11,612 nucleotides of DNA from Flavobacteriales bacterium UBA3376 (lineage in GTDB: Bacteria; Bacteroidota; Bacteroidia; Flavobacteriales; Weeksellaceae). The stretch's first letter is position 1, and the number at the start of each line of letters is the position of its first letter. The stretch is taken from contig DEQC01000104.1 of the NCBI GenBank assembly GCA_002359055.1, forward strand, positions 1 to 11,612. The letters are read 5' to 3'. The translations under genes were made by a program, and so were the position numbers. Of the stretch, positions 6,247-11,612 are shown in pieces. The notes beneath the pieces are model-generated. The model was not told the origin of the DNA. It saw only the letters and a program-made list of their open reading frames with translations, and made no database searches.

Positions 6247-6930
6247 ATGAAGTTAATTTACAAAGGAAAAACCAAAGATGTTTATTCGACTGCCAACGAA
6301 AATGAGGTATTGTTAAAATTCAAGGACGATGTCACCGGAGAAGACGGAGTTTTTGATCCAGGAGCAAATACCGTTGGATTGACAATTGAAGGAGCAGGGA
6401 AATCAGGTTTGAAAATGACCACTTACTTTTTTGAAATTCTCAATAAAAAGCAAATTCCTACACACTTTGTGAGTTCTGATATTGAAAATCAAAGCATGGT
6501 CGTAAAGAAAGCAAGTGTTTTCGGCAAAGGTTTGGAAGTGATTTGTAGATATAAAGCCGTTGGAAGTTTTCTGAGAAGATATGGTGCATATTGCGAAGAA
6601 GGTCAAGATTTGGATGCTTTTGTAGAGTTGACCATCAAAGATGACGAAAGGGGAGATCCGACAATTTCAAAACAAGCCTTGAAAATGTTGAATATTTTGA
6701 ATGAAGAGGAATATGATGAAATTGAAAAAAGTACCATCGAAATCTGCCAAATCGTAAAAGATGAATTGGCCAAAAAAGGTTTGGAATTGTACGATATCAA
6801 ATTGGAATTTGGAAAAGATCATGAAGGAAACATCATGTTGATCGATGAAATTTCTGGTGGAAATATGCGTGTATATAAGGAAGGAAAATATATTGAGCCT
6901 TTACAATTAGAGAAAGAATTTTTGTCCTAA
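6247..6930 (+). CDS. PurC-like protein (divergent SAICAR synthetase family)
   Basis: The fold and several signatures are those of phosphoribosylaminoimidazole-succinocarboxamide (SAICAR) synthetase, the ATP-dependent ligase of purine synthesis: GKTKDVY (7-13), LEVICRYKAVGS (96-107) and LYDIKLEFG (181-189). At 227 aa it resembles the short PurC type and not the roughly 310-aa PurC usual in Bacteroidota. Other core motifs differ. The region after KDD (26-28) reads VFDPGANTVGLTIEGAGKSGLKM, without the usual Asn-Asn after KG, and the DE(I/F)SPDxxR motif is DEISGGNMR (200-208), lacking SPD. The C-terminus stops about 20 residues after that Arg, shorter than E. coli PurC. No purine gene is nearby. 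It may be a true SAICAR synthetase of a variant subfamily or a paralogue acting on another substrate. I therefore give no gene symbol. Confidence 0.8.
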   Translation: MKLIYKGKTKDVYSTANENEVLLKFKDDVTGEDGVFDPGANTVGLTIEGAGKSGLKMTTYFFEILNKKQIPTHFVSSDIENQSMVVKKASVFGKGLEVICRYKAVGSFLRRYGAYCEEGQDLDAFVELTIKDDERGDPTISKQALKMLNILNEEEYDEIEKSTIEICQIVKDELAKKGLELYDIKLEFGKDHEGNIMLIDEISGGNMRVYKEGKYIEPLQLEKEFLS

Positions 6931-6940
6931 TTGATTTTAA

Positions 6941-7264
6941 GTGATTGATTTACAGTCGATAGTTCACTACTTTCTACATTTTGTTTTTCCGATTTTTATA
7001 GCATTTATTTTCTTTAAAAATCAGTGGAAAAAAGCTTACATCATTTTGTTGTTGACCATGTTGGTGGATTTAGATCATTTGTTGGCCGATCCGATATTTG
7101 ATCCGAATCGCTGCAGCATTAACTTTCATCCTTTACATACTTATTGGGCGATGATGATTTATGTAATTATGTTGTTTTTTAGAAAAACTCGTATAGTTGC
7201 CATTGGTTTGTTGATGCATATGTTGACCGATAGTATCGATTGTTGGTGGTCGAATTTGAATTGA
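6941..7264 (+). CDS. DUF6122 family membrane protein
   Basis: This 107-residue integral membrane protein fits DUF6122, a small Bacteroidota family of unknown function. Hydrophobic helices lie at about 7-24, 31-46, 68-80 and 84-95. Conserved polar residues at the membrane face include H9, the block LVDLDHLLADP (41-51) with two Asp and a His, DPNRCSINFHPLHTYW (54-69) and HMLTDSIDCWW (92-102); the His/Asp pattern recalls membrane metal-dependent hydrolases, but that is only a resemblance. The start is GTG at 6941: an in-frame TAA lies directly before it (6938-6940), and the next Met is about 40 residues in, after the first conserved helix. It follows the purC-like gene by 10 nt and is probably co-transcribed with it. 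Confidence 0.85.
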   Translation: MIDLQSIVHYFLHFVFPIFIAFIFFKNQWKKAYIILLLTMLVDLDHLLADPIFDPNRCSINFHPLHTYWAMMIYVIMLFFRKTRIVAIGLLMHMLTDSIDCWWSNLN

Positions 7265-7320
7265 TTTCGGTCATTTAGAAATCAATAATAATTGTCGATT
7301 TTTGCAACTTATTTTGATTT

Positions 7321-8280
7321 ATGGGAAAGGGAGAAGTTTTAAAAGGAGTTTTATTGGTAGGTTTAGGTGCGAGTATTTATGGAATGCTTGCGACTATTGT
7401 TAAATTGGCTTATCAAAGTGATTATACAACTGCAGAGGTTACGACTTCACAATTTACACTTGGTTTATTGGGTTTGTTTTTATTGAATTTGATTCAAACC
7501 AAAACCTCTGAAGTCGCCTTATCAAAACCTTCAAAGAAAGATATTTTACAATTGGTTTTGGCAGGAACTTCTTATGGATTGACAAGTATATTTTATTATT
7601 TATCGGTTCAATTCATCAATGTTTCTGTTGCCATCGTTTTGCTGATGCAATCGGTATGGATTGGAGTAGTGGTGGAAAGTGTGATGAACAGAGAGTTTCC
7701 AAGCCGAAGAAAGATTATATCAGCTATCATAGTTTTGATAGGAACTTTGTTTGCGACCAATGTGGTTCAGTCTGATGTAAATTTGGATTGGCGTGGATTT
7801 TTATTCGGATTTTTAGCAGCGATGTCTTTTTCGACTACAATGTTTGCTTCGAATCGAATTGCAACTCATCTTCCTGCTTTGAGAAAGAGTTTGATCATGC
7901 TTTGTGGTGGAGCAATCATGGTGTTTTTATTTTTAATTTTCACACAAGTTGGTCCGTATTATTTCTCAAACATATTTCAAGGAATTTCTTTTTCATTTGT
8001 AGAAATTCGAGCTTTTGACTTTTCTATTTTCTGGAGATATGGATTGTTTTTAGCGATTTTCGGAACCATTTTACCTCCGATTTTATTGAATTTAGGTTTT
8101 CCGAAAACTGGTTTAGGATTGGGAAGTATAGTTTCTTCCTTGGAATTACCTGTATCTGTAATGATGGCTTATATTTTATTGAAAGAGCAAGTTTTGTGGA
8201 TACAATGGTTAGGAATTCTATTTATATTAATGGCAATAGTTTATATGAATTGGAATTCGATAGGAAACTTTAAGAAGTAA
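7321..8280 (+). CDS. EamA/DMT-family transporter
   Basis: A 319-residue inner-membrane protein of the drug/metabolite transporter superfamily (EamA domains, DMT type), members of which usually export amino acids, nucleosides or other metabolites. About ten hydrophobic helices are visible (near 8-28, 40-58, 75-95, 100-119, 133-149, 157-174, 190-210, 238-256, 266-286, 292-310), arranged as two repeats. The C-terminal repeat ends in the typical EamA pattern SSLELPVSVMMAYILLKE (272-289) followed by the last helix, and the first repeat has the matching segment ending at about 122 (VWIGVVVESVMNRE). The ATG at 7321 is 56 nt after the DUF6122 stop, so it may share that transcript; the spacer shows no convincing independent promoter. 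It converges on the glycosyltransferase gene with only 5 nt between stops. The substrate cannot be predicted. Confidence 0.9.
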   Translation: MGKGEVLKGVLLVGLGASIYGMLATIVKLAYQSDYTTAEVTTSQFTLGLLGLFLLNLIQTKTSEVALSKPSKKDILQLVLAGTSYGLTSIFYYLSVQFINVSVAIVLLMQSVWIGVVVESVMNREFPSRRKIISAIIVLIGTLFATNVVQSDVNLDWRGFLFGFLAAMSFSTTMFASNRIATHLPALRKSLIMLCGGAIMVFLFLIFTQVGPYYFSNIFQGISFSFVEIRAFDFSIFWRYGLFLAIFGTILPPILLNLGFPKTGLGLGSIVSSLELPVSVMMAYILLKEQVLWIQWLGILFILMAIVYMNWNSIGNFKK

Positions 8281-8285
8281 TTGAT

Positions 8286-8930
8286 TCAACTCGATTGATT
8301 GATTTTTTTGTTGAAATTATGGGTGATAGAATTGCTATCAATTCTGTTATAAACATAGGTTTCATCAGAGACTTTATGAATAATTATATTGGCTTTAATT
8401 GCTCGTTCATAAAGTTCTGCATCTGTACCAATCGGTAATTCATTGAATCCGCCCAGTTGTTTCAAAATTTCATTTTTAATAAAGAAAGTTCCACCAATGA
8501 TACATTTCGAGAGATGTATCATTTGATCCGGTTGATTTCTATCGGGCACGTATTGATTTCCTATGATTTTGGCTCCACCATGTAGAAAATCGACTTTTGG
8601 ATTTTCGTTCAAATAATTTTTTCTTAGGGATAAATGATTGTTCAAATAATAATCATCAGAATCCAAGAAAGTGATAAATTCAGCATTCGAAAGTTGAATT
8701 CCTTTATTTTTTGCGTGTATAGCACCTTTATTTTTTTGACGGAAATAATTGATTCGCTGATCTATTTTTTGAAGATTTTCGATGAGTTCATAAGTTTTAT
8801 CTGTACTTCCATCGTCTATGATCCACGCTTCCCAATTGTTTTCATCTTGATTTAACAGTGAATTCAAAGCAATTTTCAGTTGCTGCTTGCGATTATAAGT
8901 TGCGATGATGACTGAAAATTTAGGCTTCAT
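8286..8930 (-). CDS. Small GT-A family 2 glycosyltransferase
   Basis: A cytosolic GT-A fold glycosyltransferase (family 2) that uses a nucleotide sugar, probably for a surface polysaccharide, glycolipid or glycoprotein. With the ATG at 8930 it is 214 aa. Residues counted from that ATG: FSVIIATYNR (5-14) begins the fold, the uridine-binding IDDGSTDKT is at 38-46, NKGAIHAKNKG at 67-77, the metal-binding DSDD at 90-93, and TDAELYERA at 169-177 supplies the likely catalytic Asp region. A GTG codon three residues upstream (8937-8939) could extend the frame, but the ATG is preferred because MKPKFSVIIATYNR is the usual family start. It is short for a GT2 enzyme, with no membrane segment or C-terminal extension. 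It stands alone: secA upstream on the same strand ends in a terminator, and eamA converges on it. Acceptor and sugar are unknown. Confidence 0.88.
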   Translation of the reverse strand: MKPKFSVIIATYNRKQQLKIALNSLLNQDENNWEAWIIDDGSTDKTYELIENLQKIDQRINYFRQKNKGAIHAKNKGIQLSNAEFITFLDSDDYYLNNHLSLRKNYLNENPKVDFLHGGAKIIGNQYVPDRNQPDQMIHLSKCIIGGTFFIKNEILKQLGGFNELPIGTDAELYERAIKANIIIHKVSDETYVYNRIDSNSITHNFNKKINQSS

Positions 8931-8933
8931 AAT

Positions 8934-8967
8934 ATTCACTAAAATAGTTAGTTATAAATTTAGTGAA
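8934..8967 (-). promoter_or_regulatory. Leader hairpin just before the glycosyltransferase ATG
   Basis: A perfect 10-bp inverted repeat (ATTCACTAAA at 8934-8943 and TTTAGTGAAT at 8958-8967, spacer 14-15 nt) lies directly upstream of the glycosyltransferase gene. In the minus-strand transcript the hairpin would end only three nucleotides before the ATG at 8930 and would include the alternative GTG codon. It could hide the ribosome landing site, or as DNA be a dimeric repressor site. The stem is AT-rich, so its stability is modest and its role is a guess. Confidence 0.4.
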
Positions 8968-8993
8968 TTTAATTTATACGAGTTTTATGGAAT

Positions 8994-9027
8994 AAAAAAA
9001 GTGGACAAATCTTAATTGTCCACTTTT
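8994..9027 (-). terminator. Intrinsic terminator of secA
   Basis: Read on the minus strand, GTGGACAA (9016-9023) pairs with TTGTCCAC (9001-9008) across a 7-nt loop, extended by four A-T pairs, and is followed by seven T (complement of 8994-9000). It starts 23 nt after the secA stop codon. This is the clearest Rho-independent terminator in the window and separates secA from the glycosyltransferase gene. In the plus direction it has only four T, so it is mainly one-directional. Confidence 0.85.
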
Positions 9028-9050
9028 AAATATTGATTTTATGGAAATAA

Positions 9051-11612
9051 TTAATCAACCAAAACCCAATCACCTTGTTCGATCAAAGGTTGAGCTTGTT
9101 TATATTTCATTTCTTGTTTTTCTCCTGTTCTAACATTTCTGATAGCCACTCTATCGTTTCTACCGATTTTAACCACAGTACGAGGTGCTGTTACTTCAGG
9201 CGCTGATTGAGGAGCGTTGGTTGAAGTAGAACTCGATTCGTTGAAATAGTTGCTTCTCGGATCTGATTGAGTCGATTGTTCAGGACCTCTATTGGTTTCA
9301 ACTTTTTCTTGCTTCAATTGTCTTGCTTGTTGAATTTGCTGTGGATCTGGAGTAGGGATTTCACCTTTGAACAAGAAAGAGATAATTTCTTTGTTCAATC
9401 GATCCAGCATTCTTTGGAAAACAAAGAAAGATTCTTGTTTATAAATTACCAATGGATCTTTTTGTTCGTAAACCGCACTCTGAACCGAACGACGCAAATC
9501 GTCCACATCCCTTAAATGCTCTTTCCAATGCTCATCGATCAAGCTTAAAGTAATTCCTTTTTCGAAATCTTTGATCAGCTTTTGACCTTGAGTATTGTAA
9601 GATTCTTCCAAATCAGTTACGACCATTAGAGTTTTCGTACCATCGGTAAATGGAACTTGAATTCTGGAGTAATTGTTAGATGGATTTTCAAATACCTGAG
9701 CAATGATTGGGAAAGCTTTTTCAGCTTGAGCTTGTGTATATTTTTGATAATCTTTGGTAGCTGCCACATATACTTTATCGGTCAATTCTCTGTTTGATAA
9801 AGATTTGAATTCGCTTTCGCTTACCGGTGAATCCATCGTAAAGAATTTGATCAAATCAAATTCAAATTGTTTGAAGTTTTCATTGTTTTTTGCTTCACTT
9901 ACAATGGATGCAGATGTATCATAAATCATGTTGGCAATATCGACTTCGAGTCTATCACCAAACAATGCATTCTTTCTTCTTTTGTAAATAACTTCACGCT
10001 GTTTATTCATAACATCGTCATATTCGAGCAATCTTTTACGAATACCGAAGTTATTTTCTTCGACTTTTCTTTGCGCTCTTTCGATAGATTTCGAAATCAT
10101 CGGATGTTGAATCATATCGCCGTCTTTATGTCCCATTCGGTCCATAAGTTTTGCAATTCTTTCCGAACCAAATAAACGCATCAAGTTGTCTTCTAAAGAA
10201 ACATAGAATTGTGAACTTCCGGGATCTCCTTGACGTCCTGCACGACCTCTTAACTGTCTATCCACACGTCTTGAGTCGTGACGCTCAGTACCAATAATCG
10301 CCAAACCACCTGCTTCTTTAACTTCTTTAGAAATCTTAATGTCCGTACCACGACCCGCCATGTTGGTAGCGATGGTTACTTCACCTGGTTGACCAGCTCT
10401 TGCAACGATATCAGCTTCTTGTCTGTGAAGTTTAGCGTTCAATACATTGTGTTTGATTTTTCTCAAATTCAATGCACGGCTCAACAATTCAGAAGTTTCA
10501 ACATTAGTTGTACCCACTAAAACTGGGCGTTTTTGATTTTGAGAAAGTTCGATGATATCTTCGATGACAGCATTGAATTTCTCGCGATTGGTTTTATAAA
10601 CTTTGTCTTGAAGGTCTTTTCTTGCAATTGGACGATTGGTTGGAATTGCAACTACATCCAATTTATAAATTTCCCAAAACTCTCCAGCTTCCGTTTCAGC
10701 AGTACCTGTCATACCTGCTAATTTGTTGTACATACGGAAATAGTTCTGAAGTGTGATGGTTGCAAAAGTTTGAGTTGCAGCTTCGACTTTAACGCTTTCT
10801 TTGGCTTCAATGGCTTGGTGTAATCCGTCAGAATATCGACGACCATCCATGATACGACCCGTTTGTTCATCGACGATTTTCACTTGACCATCCATCACAA
10901 CATATTCATTGTCTTTTTCAAACAAAGTATATGCTTTTAGCAATTGAGTCAAAGTGTGAATTCTTTCAGATTTAATCGAATAATCTCTGAAGAACTCTTC
11001 TTTTGCTGTATATTCTTCTTCTTTTGGAAGTTTTTTTGCTTCTATTTCAGCCAAAACAGTTCCGACATCTTGTAAAATAAAGAAATTAGGATCTTCCATA
11101 TCTTGTGATAGATAGTCGATTCCTTTGTCGGTCAAATCAACTTGGTTGTTTTTCTCATCGATAACAAAATACAAATGCTGATCAATTTCAGGCATTTCTC
11201 GGTTGTTATCAGCTATATAGTGAGCTTCAGTTTTTTGTAATTGTGAACGAATTCCCTCTTCACTTAAAAATTTGATTAAAGGTTTATACTTAGGTAAACC
11301 TCTGAACACTTGGTAAAGATAGAATCCACCTTCTTTTGGATTACCTTCTTTGAAATGTTTTTTAGCAACGTTTAACGTTTTACTCAATTCTTCTCTTTGT
11401 TTGTTGAATAACTTTTCAACTTTAGGTTTTAAAGAGTCGAATTCTTGTCGATCGCCTTGAGCAACCGGACCTGAAATAATCAATGGCGTTCTGGCATCAT
11501 CGATCAAAACAGAGTCCACCTCGTCAATGATAGCGAAGTTTAATTCACGCTGAACCAATCCATTCGGAGAATTTGACATATTGTCACGCAGGTAGTCAAA
11601 ACCAAATTCATT
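9051..11612 (-). CDS. secA: Preprotein translocase ATPase SecA, N-terminus outside window
   Basis: SecA is the motor ATPase that drives unfolded preproteins through SecYEG. The visible 853 residues start inside the family motif NEFGFDYLRDN (1-11 from the window edge); roughly 200-250 N-terminal residues with the Walker A motif lie beyond 11612. Visible motifs in order: DEVDSVLIDDARTPLIISG (30-48), the GRIMDGRRYSDGLHQAIEAKE segment (252-272), MTGTAETE (301-308), TNRP (325-328), VGTTNVETSE (366-375), TNMAGRGTDIK (416-426), QLRGRAGRQGDPGSS (453-467), the helical-scaffold motif DDVMNKQREVIYKRR (532-546) and IDEHWKEHLRDVDDLR (692-707). Two features differ from E. coli SecA: about 75 extra residues after the DEVD block (near 60-140), and a C-terminal tail without the CxC...CH zinc site. 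The Met at 11579 is internal, not the start. The gene ends in a strong terminator. Confidence 0.98.
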   Translation of the reverse strand, partial: NEFGFDYLRDNMSNSPNGLVQRELNFAIIDEVDSVLIDDARTPLIISGPVAQGDRQEFDSLKPKVEKLFNKQREELSKTLNVAKKHFKEGNPKEGGFYLYQVFRGLPKYKPLIKFLSEEGIRSQLQKTEAHYIADNNREMPEIDQHLYFVIDEKNNQVDLTDKGIDYLSQDMEDPNFFILQDVGTVLAEIEAKKLPKEEEYTAKEEFFRDYSIKSERIHTLTQLLKAYTLFEKDNEYVVMDGQVKIVDEQTGRIMDGRRYSDGLHQAIEAKESVKVEAATQTFATITLQNYFRMYNKLAGMTGTAETEAGEFWEIYKLDVVAIPTNRPIARKDLQDKVYKTNREKFNAVIEDIIELSQNQKRPVLVGTTNVETSELLSRALNLRKIKHNVLNAKLHRQEADIVARAGQPGEVTIATNMAGRGTDIKISKEVKEAGGLAIIGTERHDSRRVDRQLRGRAGRQGDPGSSQFYVSLEDNLMRLFGSERIAKLMDRMGHKDGDMIQHPMISKSIERAQRKVEENNFGIRKRLLEYDDVMNKQREVIYKRRKNALFGDRLEVDIANMIYDTSASIVSEAKNNENFKQFEFDLIKFFTMDSPVSESEFKSLSNRELTDKVYVAATKDYQKYTQAQAEKAFPIIAQVFENPSNNYSRIQVPFTDGTKTLMVVTDLEESYNTQGQKLIKDFEKGITLSLIDEHWKEHLRDVDDLRRSVQSAVYEQKDPLVIYKQESFFVFQRMLDRLNKEIISFLFKGEIPTPDPQQIQQARQLKQEKVETNRGPEQSTQSDPRSNYFNESSSTSTNAPQSAPEVTAPRTVVKIGRNDRVAIRNVRTGEKQEMKYKQAQPLIEQGDWVLVD

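Noticed and set aside
7278..7306. AAATC/GATTT pairing with a following T-run after the DUF6122 gene as a terminator.
   Set aside because: A 5-bp AT-rich stem with a long loop is expected by chance in this sequence.
7292..7316. TTG-N15-TATTTTG just upstream of eamA as a promoter.
   Set aside because: The -7 box is one base short of the consensus, the spacing is under the usual 17-23, and transcription would begin at or after the ATG.
8281..8315. Hairpin TTCAAC/GTTGAA around the eamA and glycosyltransferase stops as a shared terminator.
   Set aside because: Only 6 bp with a 19-nt loop that contains the T-tract, so it does not have the layout of an intrinsic terminator for either strand.
8937..8939. 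GTG as the glycosyltransferase start (three residues longer).
   Set aside because: The ATG three codons downstream gives the usual N-terminus of this family, and the GTG would fall inside the 10-bp hairpin. It is not fully excluded.
9867..10721. Several plus-strand open frames of 60-100 codons inside secA.
   Set aside because: They are antisense to strongly conserved secA motifs, are Phe/Ser/Cys-rich as expected of shadow frames, and have no start context or family resemblance.
11577..11579. The ATG at 11579 as the start of secA.
   Set aside because: The frame stays open to the window edge and encodes the conserved NEFGFDYLRDN just upstream, so this Met is internal and the gene is cut by the window.
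1..11612. CRISPR arrays, insertion sequences, tRNA genes, attachment sites or a toxin-antitoxin pair.
   Set aside because: No regularly spaced repeats, transposase or integrase motifs, cloverleaf sequences or small paired toxin-like genes were seen on either strand.

Overview
The window looks like chromosomal core DNA from a member of the Bacteroidota, most likely class Flavobacteriia and possibly a Weeksellaceae-like genus. The reasons are the AT-rich composition, short spacers without clear Shine-Dalgarno sequences, matches to the Bacteroidota -7 promoter motif TAnnTTTG, and several proteins largely typical of this phylum: a BT_3928-type DoxX/thioredoxin-like protein, a tandem DUF1599 protein, a DUF6122 protein, and a SecA with a long insertion and no zinc-binding tail. 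The genus assignment is inference. I saw no mobile element, CRISPR array, tRNA or phage gene.

Layout. The left edge holds the 3' end of the RNase P RNA gene (plus strand). Facing it is a tight minus-strand cluster, tpiA-prmA-clpS (2033 to 130, spacers of 5 and 12 nt), for glycolysis, ribosomal protein L11 methylation and N-end-rule proteolysis. Upstream of it, also on the minus strand, is a four-gene unit (5272 to 2137): tandem DUF1599 protein, small membrane protein with a possible PH-like tail, BT_3928-type protein, and an orphan OppB/DppB-type ABC permease. These genes overlap by 8 nt or are 3 to 9 nt apart, which suggests one transcript.

A 42-nt divergent spacer separates this unit from plus-strand genes. 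These are folP (dihydropteroate synthase, with an unusual Phe in the TPDSF loop), a divergent short PurC-like gene, a DUF6122 membrane protein and an EamA-type exporter (5315 to 8280). A small GT-A glycosyltransferase gene (minus) converges on the exporter and has a 10-bp hairpin just before its ATG. The right end is most of secA (minus, 5' end outside the window), closed by a strong intrinsic terminator.

Most of this is housekeeping DNA and I do not see a convincing new defence or mobile system. The points most worth following up are the PurC-like protein that lacks several SAICAR-synthetase residues, the FolP active-site-loop substitution, the tandem DUF1599/membrane-protein operon next to folP, and the hairpin that may control the glycosyltransferase.
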